Assembly (NCBI GenBank): GCA_033763555.1
Contig: JANRKK010000021.1
Location: 1-64,000, forward strand
Length of the DNA: 64,000 bases
Direction of reading: 5' to 3'
DNA from: JALYJG01 sp033763555
GTDB lineage: Bacteria; Pseudomonadota; Alphaproteobacteria; UBA9219
The notes beneath the pieces are model-generated. The model ran no database searches and was not told the origin of the DNA. It saw only the letters and a program-made list of their open reading frames with translations. A program made the translations under genes and the position numbers. How positions within the stretch are numbered: the stretch's first letter is position 1; every line of letters starts with the position of its first letter. Below are positions 17,667-25,849 of the stretch, in pieces.

Positions 17667-18629
17667 TCAGGCTTTATGGTAGGTCTGATACCACCCCACA
17701 AATTTTGGAATCCCCTCGCTGATCGAGGTTTTGGGCTGGAAGCCTAAATCCTTGCGGCTGGTGGCGATATCAGCGGAGGTTTCCGGCACATCGCCGGGCT
17801 GCAGCGGCTGGAAATCATATTCAGCCTTTTTGCCCAATGTCTTTTCCAGCGTGGCGATGAAATCCATCAGATTTTCAGCATGTGAATTGCCGAGATTGTA
17901 AAGCCTCGCCAGCGGCGCGCCATCCGGCGCGCGGTCAAGCGCGGCTAGCACGCCCACGACAATATCGTCGATATAGGTGAAATCGCGCCGCATTTTGCCG
18001 TGGTTGAAGACCTTGATCGGCTTGTCGGCCATGATCGCCTGCGTGAACAGATAGGCCGCCATATCGGGCCGCCCCCACGGGCCATAGACGGTGAAGAACC
18101 GCAGACCGGTGCAGGGAATTTTGTAAAGATGCGCGTAAGTCCAGGCCATCAACTCATCCGCGCGCTTGGTTGCGGCGTAAAGCGAGATAGGCTTTTCGAC
18201 CGCGTCTTCCACCGCGAAAGGCGTTTTGGTGTTGCCGCCATAGACGGAGGAGGAGCTGGCATAGACAAAATGCTTCGCACCGACAGCACGCGCCAGTTCC
18301 AGCATCACTGTCTGGCCCATGATGTTGGATTCGATATAGGCATAGGGGTTGATCAGCGAATAACGCACGCCCGCCTGCGCCGCGAGATGGATGATATGCG
18401 TGAAACCTGTTCTTGCCAGATGCAGTATGCCGTCTTTGTCGGCGATATTCAGTTTATGAAAAGAAAAATTCTTATGTTTGAGAAGTTGATCAAGCCGCGC
18501 CTGTTTCAGCCTCACATCGTAATAGTCGTTGAGATTATCAACGCCGATCACCTCATCCCCACGCGCCAGAAGGGCCTGCGCCGTGTGAAAACCGATAAAT
18601 CCGGCTGCGCCTGTCAGAAGAAGCTTCAT
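17667..18629 (-). CDS. NAD-dependent UDP-sugar epimerase (UDP-glucuronate 4-epimerase type)
   Basis: 320 residues of the extended SDR fold: NAD-binding MKLLLTGAAGFIGFHTAQAL, then DNLNDYYDVRLKQARL, which is characteristic of UDP-glucuronate 4-epimerases (UDP-galacturonate synthesis for LPS or capsule), SSSVYGG, and the catalytic YAATK. RPDMAAYLF and the arginine-rich nucleotide-sugar loop follow. The frame extends 19 codons upstream, but the ATG at 18629 matches the family start. It is a single gene, convergent with the preceding unknown gene. Confidence 0.92.
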   Translation of the reverse strand: MKLLLTGAAGFIGFHTAQALLARGDEVIGVDNLNDYYDVRLKQARLDQLLKHKNFSFHKLNIADKDGILHLARTGFTHIIHLAAQAGVRYSLINPYAYIESNIMGQTVMLELARAVGAKHFVYASSSSVYGGNTKTPFAVEDAVEKPISLYAATKRADELMAWTYAHLYKIPCTGLRFFTVYGPWGRPDMAAYLFTQAIMADKPIKVFNHGKMRRDFTYIDDIVVGVLAALDRAPDGAPLARLYNLGNSHAENLMDFIATLEKTLGKKAEYDFQPLQPGDVPETSADIATSRKDLGFQPKTSISEGIPKFVGWYQTYHKA

Positions 18630-18746
18630 GGCCATAAAACCCAATGGATACAAACCCATAAGAGTAGAAACGCCTTGTGAGCGCAAGTTAATTTACCCCC
18701 GTTTAACCGTGATTTGTGATAAAATGAACAATAAGGAGCAGGCACT

Positions 18747-19394
18747 ATGGCGGACAAAAGCTCTTCAGGCGGTTCGGGCGGTGGCGCGTCCTCAGGCGGA
18801 ACGTCGGGCGGTGCAGGGTCGGGCTCATCCTCCGGCAGCAATCCCTTCAGCGGTTTTACCCCGGGCTTCAAGAGCGGCACGACCTACAGCGCTGCGCCCG
18901 ATGATTATACGCGGAAAGCCGCTGCAGCTTTATCGGAAACTCCTCCTTCAGAAACAGCTGGAACTTCTCCCGTGCCGGGAGCAGAGAAGACAGGCGAAAG
19001 CGCAAAAGAAAGCGTGAATGCTTTTTCCATAAAGGCTGGCACAAGCGAAACAGGGCAGTTTAAAAAAGGCTGGCAGGAACGGCTCGGCATCAAAAAAACC
19101 AATTCTGAAAATTACCAGAAACAATATCAGGCAAAATTAGATAAGAATGCTGCCGAAGCCGCCAAGAAAGCGGAACAGGACAAGGCGAACATCGCAAAAG
19201 TCGAGAAGGAAAAATTTCAAAAGCAGGCTTTTGAGGCACAGCAGAGAGCAAACGCTTTCCGCCTGAAGGCCGAGATCGCTGCATGGACAGTCGCCATGGC
19301 ATCCCAGGATCCTGAAACTCAAAAGCGAACTCAGGGAACAATTCAGGCGCTGCAAGAGCAGCTGGGCGGCATACCGGAAGTGTACAGAAACTAA
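18747..19394 (+). CDS. Unknown protein with Ser/Gly-rich N-terminus and coiled-coil C-terminal half
   Basis: 215 residues, ATG with an AAGGAG RBS. Residues ~5-35 are almost entirely Ser, Gly and Ala (e.g. SSSGGSGGGASSGG), followed by a Pro/Thr-rich linker. From ~115 on, the sequence is rich in Lys, Glu, Ala and Gln (KAEQDKANIAKVEKEKFQ) in a pattern expected for a coiled coil. No signal peptide is visible. Function is unknown; its composition resembles scaffold or surface-linker proteins. Confidence 0.75.
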   Translation: MADKSSSGGSGGGASSGGTSGGAGSGSSSGSNPFSGFTPGFKSGTTYSAAPDDYTRKAAAALSETPPSETAGTSPVPGAEKTGESAKESVNAFSIKAGTSETGQFKKGWQERLGIKKTNSENYQKQYQAKLDKNAAEAAKKAEQDKANIAKVEKEKFQKQAFEAQQRANAFRLKAEIAAWTVAMASQDPETQKRTQGTIQALQEQLGGIPEVYRN

Positions 19395-19508
19395 TCGGCA
19401 CGCCAGAAAAACACTTCTACTGCGTGATTTCCATGGTTAAGAACTGCGGAATTGCCGAGTCTTTCCTTTTTGTCCTATAGTGCCCCGCTTTTTTAAAGGG
19501 GACATTCT

Positions 19509-20108
19509 ATGATGAAACTTTCTGAACTTATAAGAGCGGCGGCAGATATTGTTGCGCGCGCGGAAAATAGATTCGCAGATAAAATGAACGAGGTGCGTCC
19601 TCCCATGATTATAAGCTCAGCGGTCTTTATACCGCATTATCCCGGAATATCTGGCCTGTATGTTGCCAAGAAGACTATGTCGCCTCATGAAACTGGTTCC
19701 ATAGAAAAAATCGAAACAATACGGTATGTCGCTGTGCGTATAAGAACGGACTCGCCTCATGCTTGTTATAATCTTGAAGTTCGTAAAGGATACCTTCCTG
19801 ATTTTCTAGTATCGCACCCGATTAGTGAAAGGCCCTCTCGTATTGCAGTGTTGGATTTGAAGAGTGTCGTGCGCGGACTTATTTATTTGGACAAGCACAC
19901 AGAAAACCGCAGATGGGATGATGGGTCGTGGAGACGGTACCGCCCAAGTATCGTGTCTGTAGCGAATCTGAATGCCGTAGCGAGTCGATATGGAATAGGT
20001 CCTGAGTTGTCGGAAGACGCATACAAATATCTGGCGCCCTATGTGCCGCATTTGCCGCAGCCTACCCACCGCGTCCGCCAACGGTCATCTGCTCTAAACG
20101 CATCGTAG
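19509..20108 (+). CDS. Unknown protein, 199 aa, AT-rich gene
   Basis: ATG preceded by AAAGGGGAC. The product (MMKLSELIRAAADIVARAEN...) has no membrane segment or motif I know. Codon use is visibly more AT-rich than in the flanking genes, which suggests recent acquisition. The last 47 nt overlap the 3' end of tldD on the other strand. The C-terminal ~25 residues may therefore be read-through into sequence constrained by tldD. Confidence 0.65.
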   Translation: MMKLSELIRAAADIVARAENRFADKMNEVRPPMIISSAVFIPHYPGISGLYVAKKTMSPHETGSIEKIETIRYVAVRIRTDSPHACYNLEVRKGYLPDFLVSHPISERPSRIAVLDLKSVVRGLIYLDKHTENRRWDDGSWRRYRPSIVSVANLNAVASRYGIGPELSEDAYKYLAPYVPHLPQPTHRVRQRSSALNAS

Positions 20109-21495
20109 GCTGGCCAACGCCAACGGGGACGCTCTGGCCGTTCTTGCCGCAGGTGCCGATGCCGCCATCCAGCATCGTGTTATTGCCGATCATGCTGATG
20201 CGCTTCAGCGCCTCAAACCCGGTGCCGACTAATGACGCGCCCTTAATGGGCCGTCCGATTTTGCCATTCGCGATTTCGTAAGCCTCACTGGCGCTGAAGA
20301 CGAATTTGCCGGAGGTGATGTCCACCTGCCCGCCGCCGAAATCGGCGGCATAAATGCCTTTTTGTACCGAAGCGATAATTTCTTCATGTGTCAGGTTCCC
20401 GGGCCGCATGATGGTATTGGTCATGCGCGGGTAGGGTTGATGCGCGAAGCCTTCGCGGCGGCCATTGCCCGTCGGCTTCATGCCCATCAGCCGCGCATTC
20501 ATCCGATCCTGCATATAGCCGACCAGAACGCCGTCCTCGATCAACGTCGTGCATTGCGACGGCGTGCCTTCGTCGTCGATGGTCAGCGAGCCGCGCCGCT
20601 GGTCGATGGTGCCGTCATCGACAACCGTCACGCCCTTGGCCGCGATCTGTTGGCCCATCAGTCCGGCGAAGGCGGATGTTTTTTTGCGGTTGAAATCGCC
20701 TTCGAGACCGTGGCCTATGGCTTCATGCAGCATCACGGCGGGCCAGCCGGGGCCTAGCACTACGGTCATCTCGCCTGCGGGGGATTCTATAGCGGAGAGA
20801 TTGACCAGAGATTTGCGCAACGCCTCGTCGGCCAGTTTCTGCCATTCTTCCGGCGCGAACCAGCGCGCATATTCCAGCCGCCCGCCGCCGCCCATGCCGC
20901 CCGCTTCGATGCGATCACCATCGCGCGTGACAACGGATACATTCAGCCGGACGAGGGGGCGAATATCGGCGGCACGCCAGCCTCCGGCGCGCAGGATTTG
21001 CACGGCTTGCCAATTTGCGGCCAGCGAGACGCTGACCTGATGCACGCGCGGTTCTTTGGTGCGGATATAGGCGTCGATCTCTTGCAGCAATTTGATTTTC
21101 TCTTCAAAGCTTTTGCCCAGTAGCGGGTTGGCATCAGCATAGAGATGGCGGTTGGTACCTTGCGGCGGTACATCCATGGTGCCGCCATGGCCGCCTTTCA
21201 CCGCCTGCACGGTTTCAGCCGCGCGCTTGATGGCTTTTTCGTCAAGATTGACAGCGTGGGCATAGCCTGTGGTTTCACCCGCCACGGCGCGCAGACCGAA
21301 GCCCTGCGTTGTGTCGAAACTGGCGTTTTTCAGTTTTCCGTCATCCCAGACCAGGCTTTCCGACTGGTTGTATTCGAGGAACAGTTCACCATCATCCGCG
21401 CCCTTCAGCGCGTCATTGACCGTGCGCTCAACCGCTGCGCGATCCATACCCGTCTGGGCAAAGAATAATTCATCAGTCTGGGCGATTGCGGACAT
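20062..21495 (-). CDS. tldD: Metalloprotease TldD
   Basis: 477 residues. The zinc motif HEAIGHGLEGD (HExxxH) lies in the segment WPAVMLHEAIGHGLEGDF, and conserved DDEGTPSQ and AKGVTVVDDGT blocks surround it. TldD pairs with PmbA/TldE as a peptidase that processes modified peptides and degrades labile proteins. pmbA is not in the window. Length and start (MSAIAQTDELFF) fit the family. The YciI gene follows at 8 nt on the upstream side, in the same direction. Confidence 0.95.
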   Translation of the reverse strand: MSAIAQTDELFFAQTGMDRAAVERTVNDALKGADDGELFLEYNQSESLVWDDGKLKNASFDTTQGFGLRAVAGETTGYAHAVNLDEKAIKRAAETVQAVKGGHGGTMDVPPQGTNRHLYADANPLLGKSFEEKIKLLQEIDAYIRTKEPRVHQVSVSLAANWQAVQILRAGGWRAADIRPLVRLNVSVVTRDGDRIEAGGMGGGGRLEYARWFAPEEWQKLADEALRKSLVNLSAIESPAGEMTVVLGPGWPAVMLHEAIGHGLEGDFNRKKTSAFAGLMGQQIAAKGVTVVDDGTIDQRRGSLTIDDEGTPSQCTTLIEDGVLVGYMQDRMNARLMGMKPTGNGRREGFAHQPYPRMTNTIMRPGNLTHEEIIASVQKGIYAADFGGGQVDITSGKFVFSASEAYEIANGKIGRPIKGASLVGTGFEALKRISMIGNNTMLDGGIGTCGKNGQSVPVGVGQPTMRLEQMTVGGRGG

Positions 21496-21503
21496 GGGTT
21501 TTC

Positions 21504-21794
21504 TCAGTCAAGCGGGGCAACGCGAAAATTCTTCACTTCAATACTATGCCATACTTTTTCGGTGATGTAGGGATCTTCGGCAAGCGTGGCATAGAGGGCA
21601 TCGCGATCCGGAAAATCGAGAATCATCGCCGAGCCGACCATTTTTTCCTGATCGTCAAGAATGGGCCCGCCGATCAGATAGCGCCCTGCTTTTTTCAGCC
21701 GCGCCATATTAGCCAGATGCGCCGCGCGTACCTTGAGGCGCCGCATGGGCGCTTCGACATCGGTTCCGTCACTGGCGAGGACAAGGAATTGCAT
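21504..21794 (-). CDS. YciI-family protein
   Basis: 96 residues, a single dimeric alpha/beta ferredoxin-like domain: MQFLVLASDGTDVEAPMRRL, the conserved His-Leu region AAHLANM, GGPILDDQEKMVGSAMILDF and DPYITEKVW. YciI proteins are small enzymes or binding proteins of uncertain role. The gene lies 8 nt upstream of tldD and 3 nt downstream of a small secreted protein, so the three probably form one unit. Confidence 0.85.
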   Translation of the reverse strand: MQFLVLASDGTDVEAPMRRLKVRAAHLANMARLKKAGRYLIGGPILDDQEKMVGSAMILDFPDRDALYATLAEDPYITEKVWHSIEVKNFRVAPLD

Positions 21795-21797
21795 GAG

Positions 21798-22160
21798 CTA
21801 ATCCAATACGCATTTCATTTCGGTAAAAGTCCAGTCAGCAGGCGTGTAGCGGCCTTCGTCTTGACACAAAGACTCTACATCTCCTTGAAGTTTGGTCCCC
21901 TTCTTTGGGCATTCGCTTCTGTCGTCAAAGATTACTTTTGATTCTATGTCCTGACCTTCATACGAAAAAGCTATAATTCCCTCGCATTGAGGCGTTGTAA
22001 TGACCGTATTTTTCAAGGGGCTGTTGTTGTGAAGTTCTTTCTTAAATGTTGCCGTAACACACCGATAGGGAAAATGCCCAACACAGGATGCTGTTGCGGC
22101 ATGGGAAAATAACAAACCGCCTATTACAAGCGCCATTGCCAAAACTATTCTTTTAATCAT
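21798..22160 (-). CDS. Small secreted cysteine-containing protein
   Basis: 120 residues with a clear Sec signal peptide (MIKRIVLAMALVIGGLLFSH, cleavage near ATA-SC). The mature part carries six cysteines in about 95 residues (including CVGHFPYRC, TPQCEG, SECPKKG and LCQDEG), suggesting a disulphide-bonded periplasmic protein. RBS AAAGGAG precedes the ATG. No family recognised. It is AT-richer than its neighbours. Confidence 0.75.
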   Translation of the reverse strand: MIKRIVLAMALVIGGLLFSHAATASCVGHFPYRCVTATFKKELHNNSPLKNTVITTPQCEGIIAFSYEGQDIESKVIFDDRSECPKKGTKLQGDVESLCQDEGRYTPADWTFTEMKCVLD

Positions 22161-22290
22161 GCTGTTTTTCTCCTTTAAGCGAATCAGTATGAGGTCAACC
22201 TATCCGAAAAAATCGCACTGCAACAGCCAAAGCCATCTCTGTTTTTATTGAGTCTTTTGCGAGAGCGTTCTTAACCCTGTTCAATCTAAA

Positions 22291-22312
22291 TTAACGATGG
22301 TTAACGTATAAT
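22291..22312 (+). promoter_or_regulatory. Promoter with paired TTAAC half-sites and a TATAAT box
   Basis: TTAACGATGGTTAAC at 22291-22305 is a pair of CtrA-like half-sites with 6 rather than 7 nt between TTAA cores, immediately followed by a consensus -10 box TATAAT (22307-22312). This would start transcription near 22319, just ahead of the envelope protein gene. CtrA binding is uncertain because of the short spacer. Confidence 0.4.
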
Positions 22313-22371
22313 AGTTCTCAGAAAGTTCCATGATAAGGCCAATTTTTGGCGGTTTCAGGGAACGGTATAAA

Positions 22372-23172
22372 ATGGACAGGATTTTCAATATATGCCGTCT
22401 TTTACCCTATCCCTGTCGCTGGGCCGCACTCTTTTTAACTTTCATCTGTGCCGCGCTCGCGCCTTTTTCAACCGCAAGGGCGACTGAAGAGCGTGTGATT
22501 TTTATTCCCGTGCCGGGAACGGAAGACCGTTCCGCCACATCGCCGATCGATGTCATCGAGAAAAACCGCCGCCTGAACCAGCTGCTGGATTATGTCCGCA
22601 AGGAAGGGCCAGGATGGGTGCCGGGATTATCCGGCGCGTTCCGTTCGCCTTTCCGTGCTGCCGGAGAATTCTTCGGATTTGATTCCCTGAGTGAGGAAGA
22701 TGGTTTTTTTGTTCCTCTCTTCCAGCCCGTATCTTCCTGGATGCAGTCGCCCTCCGTGGATGAAGCGCAGGCGGTCTGGCTGTCGCCGGAATACCGCCAT
22801 AAAGGTTTTCTGCCTCTGCATGATTCCCTGATCGCAGGCGTCAATTTCCGCCACCGCGCCTGGAGTGAACGCGTGCAATTCGATGTCCGGCCTTTCTATG
22901 GCCAGAACTGGCTGAGCACGAACGGCCATTGGGGGGTGGAGTTGGGCATCGGCTTGCGCCGCCTGGAGGCTTCAGAGCCCTGGGGCCGCGTGGTTGTGCG
23001 CTATAACGACGGCGACCCGGCGCTGATGGATAACGGCCGTGGCATCGACATGCATACGGAAATCAAATTCGACCCGAACCTGACATTGCATGCAGGCGTA
23101 CGGAACAATGAAACATCGGATTTGGGGAATTATGTTCTGCTGCGCTGGAAACTGACGGATTTCGGGCCGTAA
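22372..23172 (+). CDS. Exported protein, probably outer-membrane barrel
   Basis: About 266 residues from the ATG at 22372 (an in-frame ATG at 22330 adds 14). An N-terminal signal segment (CRWAALFLTFICAALAPFST, cut near ARA-TEE) is followed by a soluble part, and the C-terminal half is rich in alternating aromatic/polar strands (VQFDVRPFYGQNWLS, WGVELGIGLRRLE, NYVLLRWKLTDFGP). This looks like a small beta barrel or beta-jellyroll. No family recognised. It converges on tadB with a 5-nt gap, in the position where tadC would be expected. Confidence 0.7.
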   Translation: MDRIFNICRLLPYPCRWAALFLTFICAALAPFSTARATEERVIFIPVPGTEDRSATSPIDVIEKNRRLNQLLDYVRKEGPGWVPGLSGAFRSPFRAAGEFFGFDSLSEEDGFFVPLFQPVSSWMQSPSVDEAQAVWLSPEYRHKGFLPLHDSLIAGVNFRHRAWSERVQFDVRPFYGQNWLSTNGHWGVELGIGLRRLEASEPWGRVVVRYNDGDPALMDNGRGIDMHTEIKFDPNLTLHAGVRNNETSDLGNYVLLRWKLTDFGP

Positions 23173-23177
23173 TCTGC

Positions 23178-24164
23178 CTAGATCTCGAAATGGATCATCT
23201 TGATCATCGCCGCCCAGCCCAGCGACATCCAGAAAACACCTGCACCCATCAGCATTTTGCCCTTCAGGCTCGTGAACAGGGTCATCATATAGTCGGAGTT
23301 CACGATCATCAGCAGCGTGAACATGATGAAGGGCAGCGAGCCGATGATCATGGCGCTGGCCCGTGCTTCGGACGACATCGCCTTGATTTTCAGGCGCAGC
23401 TGGCGGCGTTTGCGGATCAAGTCGGCGAGGTTGCCAAGCGTTTCCGCCAGATTACCCCCGGTTTCCTTCTGAATCGCCATGGCGATGATCAGAAAACGGA
23501 ATTCCGGCGTATCAATGCGGCGCGTCACTTCCCACATCGAGGATTCCAGGCTCTTGCCCATATGTACGCCGTCGGCGATGCGGTGAAATTCGGTGCCGAC
23601 GGGCTCCGGCATTTCGCGCCCGACGGCGGCAATGGATTCGGTGATGGGCAGGCCCGAGCGTATGCCGCGGCACATCGTGTCGATGGCTTCAGGAAAACTG
23701 GCCAGGAATTTCTTGATGCGCCGCGCGCCCATAAAGCCCGTGATGAAATGCGGGATGCCGAGGCCAAGGCCTAGCGCCAGCAGCACGACAATTGGCCGCG
23801 CCCAGCCGAACAGATGGAAGATCAGGAAGAAAATCATGACGCCCAGCGCGTTGAACATCAGATATTCGCCGAGGCTGATGGTTTTGCCCGTGCGCGCCAG
23901 ACGGCTGCGCAGCTTGTCCGGGTTGGGCAGCAGGCGGATCAGCTGGTTCATCAGCGGGATGCCGCTGTCGCCGGAACGTCGCAGGACGTGCGCCGCACGG
24001 TCGTGAGTTTTGATTTTGCGCACGGTACCGCCGGGGCCAACGCGGCTCAGACGGCGTTTCAGGTCTTCGGCGACATTGTCCGAAAAAGCGCTGGCCGTCA
24101 GCATGAGGAACAGGAAAATGCCGCCGCCCAGAATCCAGTACATATGGCTGGCATCGAGCGTCAT
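23178..24164 (-). CDS. tadB: Tad pilus inner-membrane platform protein TadB
   Basis: 328 residues, type II secretion F (GspF) domain with about four membrane helices. The SFPEAIDTMCRGIRSGLPITES helix, QKETGGNLAETLGNLADLIR and MSSEARASA are typical of TadB rather than TadC. It anchors the pilus ATPase and assembles Flp pilin. It overlaps tadA by 4 nt. TadC, which normally follows and partners it, is absent: the next gene is the unrelated convergent envelope protein. Confidence 0.92.
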   Translation of the reverse strand: MTLDASHMYWILGGGIFLFLMLTASAFSDNVAEDLKRRLSRVGPGGTVRKIKTHDRAAHVLRRSGDSGIPLMNQLIRLLPNPDKLRSRLARTGKTISLGEYLMFNALGVMIFFLIFHLFGWARPIVVLLALGLGLGIPHFITGFMGARRIKKFLASFPEAIDTMCRGIRSGLPITESIAAVGREMPEPVGTEFHRIADGVHMGKSLESSMWEVTRRIDTPEFRFLIIAMAIQKETGGNLAETLGNLADLIRKRRQLRLKIKAMSSEARASAMIIGSLPFIMFTLLMIVNSDYMMTLFTSLKGKMLMGAGVFWMSLGWAAMIKMIHFEI

Positions 24165-25849
24165 GACGACTCCATGGCTTCCAGCAATTGCTTGTCGAGG
24201 CCGAAATAGGCGGCTTTAGGCAGGCAATGCGGGCGCATGCCATTATTCTTGAAATCGATGATCAGCTTGCCGTCGGCGGATTCACCCGTCACCTCGGCGA
24301 CAAACAAATCCTGCATAGTGATCACTTCGCCTTCCATGCCTGTGATTTCCGAAATATGCGTGACGCGGCGCGAGCCGTCGCGCAGGCGGCTGACCTGAAT
24401 GATCATATCGACAGCGGCGGCGATCTGCTGGCGGATCGCGCGGGGCGACAGGTTCGCGCTGGCCATGCCGACCAGATTTTCAAGACGCATCAGGGCTTCG
24501 CGCGGGCGGTTGGCGTGGACGGTGGAGAGTGAGCCGTCATGGCCCGTATTCATCGCCTGCAACATATCCAGCGCTTCGCCGCCGCGGGTTTCACCGACGA
24601 TAATGCGGTCAGGACGCATACGCAGGGCGTTTTTGACCAGATCGCGCATGGTGATTTCGCCATGGCCTTCAAGGTTGGCGGGGCGGGTTTCGAGGCGGAC
24701 AACGTGCGGCTGCTGCAATTGCAACTCGGCGGCATCTTCGATGGTAACGACGCGTTCACCATGGTCGATCATCTGTGACAGAGCGTTGAGCAGGGTGGTT
24801 TTACCCGAGCCCGTACCGCCCGAGATCAGGATGTTGAGGCGGCAGCGTCCGCAAATGCGTAAAATTTTCTGCATCGATGGAGAAATGCTGCCGTATTTCA
24901 GCATCGTATCCAGCGTGATTTTTTTCTTGGCGAATTTACGGATAGTGATGACCGGGCCGTCGATGGCCAACGGCGGCACGATAATATTGACGCGGCTGCC
25001 GTCGGCGAGGCGCGCGTCGCAGAGTGGTGAACTTTCGTCAATACGTCGGCCGATTGCCGTGACGATGCGCGTAGCAACCGCATGCACATGGGCATTGTCG
25101 CGGAACTGTACTTCGGACAGAGTCAGCTTGCCGCGGTTTTCAATGAAAACCTGCTTCGGCCCGTTGACCATGATTTCGGAGATACCTTCGTCGGACAGCA
25201 AGGGCTCCAGCGGGCCGAGGCCCAGCATGTCATCCAGCAGCTGCTTGACGAGATCCTGCCGTTCGCTGGCATTCAGTTGCGTGCGGGTTTCAGCCAGAAG
25301 CTCGGCGACAAGCCCGGTCAGGTCACGCGCCAAATCTTCGCGTGCCATCTTGGCGGCGGCGGAGGTATCGATACGTTCCAGCACCATAGGCTGGAGTTTC
25401 AGCTTGGCCTGATCAACGCTCGCGCGGCTTGGGTTGCGGGCGTAGGGATCCTGTTTGGGCGGTTCCATCGGGGCATCGATGGCGATGCTGGCCGTCGTGG
25501 ATGAGGTGGGAATGACCGACCGGATGGGCAGCGATGGCGGCGCATCGCCTGAGGGCGGGGCAGCTTGTTGCGGTGTGGGAACCTCGACATTCGCCAGGCC
25601 GGAATCCGCCATGAAACTGTTGACCAGCATGGTTACCAGATCGCGCTGGTCGAGCAGGTTCAGTTCCAGACGGTTGATGGTCAGAAAATCCATCACCGCC
25701 TGTTTGGCTTCCTTGACGACATCGCTGCGCGGCGACCAGCGGGCTTTTTCAACGGGCAGTTTTTCTTTGAGGCGCGGTAACACCCGGTCTTTCAAGGCCG
25801 TGATCGTCATGTCCATGCTGAGGGAGGACGAGCCGTCGGCGGGTGTCAT
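24161..25849 (-). CDS. cpaF: Tad pilus assembly ATPase CpaF/TadA
   Basis: 562 residues, a GspE/VirB11-type secretion ATPase. Walker A GGTGSGKT is at 344-351, with conserved ISEIMVNGPKQVFIENRGKL before it and the Asp, His and Walker B boxes after it (GHGEITMRDLVKNALRMRPD, IIVGETRGGEALDMLQAM). The N-terminal ~150 residues contain a Pro/Ala-rich linker. It powers Flp pilus extension. ATG overlaps cpaE by 4 nt. Confidence 0.95.
   Translation of the reverse strand: MTPADGSSSLSMDMTITALKDRVLPRLKEKLPVEKARWSPRSDVVKEAKQAVMDFLTINRLELNLLDQRDLVTMLVNSFMADSGLANVEVPTPQQAAPPSGDAPPSLPIRSVIPTSSTTASIAIDAPMEPPKQDPYARNPSRASVDQAKLKLQPMVLERIDTSAAAKMAREDLARDLTGLVAELLAETRTQLNASERQDLVKQLLDDMLGLGPLEPLLSDEGISEIMVNGPKQVFIENRGKLTLSEVQFRDNAHVHAVATRIVTAIGRRIDESSPLCDARLADGSRVNIIVPPLAIDGPVITIRKFAKKKITLDTMLKYGSISPSMQKILRICGRCRLNILISGGTGSGKTTLLNALSQMIDHGERVVTIEDAAELQLQQPHVVRLETRPANLEGHGEITMRDLVKNALRMRPDRIIVGETRGGEALDMLQAMNTGHDGSLSTVHANRPREALMRLENLVGMASANLSPRAIRQQIAAAVDMIIQVSRLRDGSRRVTHISEITGMEGEVITMQDLFVAEVTGESADGKLIIDFKNNGMRPHCLPKAAYFGLDKQLLEAMESS

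Noticed and set aside
22291..22304. A third CtrA box
   Set aside because: The spacing between TTAA cores is 6 nt, not 7, so I list it only as part of a promoter.
24399..25412. Large plus-strand open frame (337 codons) opposite cpaF
   Set aside because: Arg/Ser-rich shadow typical of GC-rich antisense; cpaF has all the secretion ATPase motifs.
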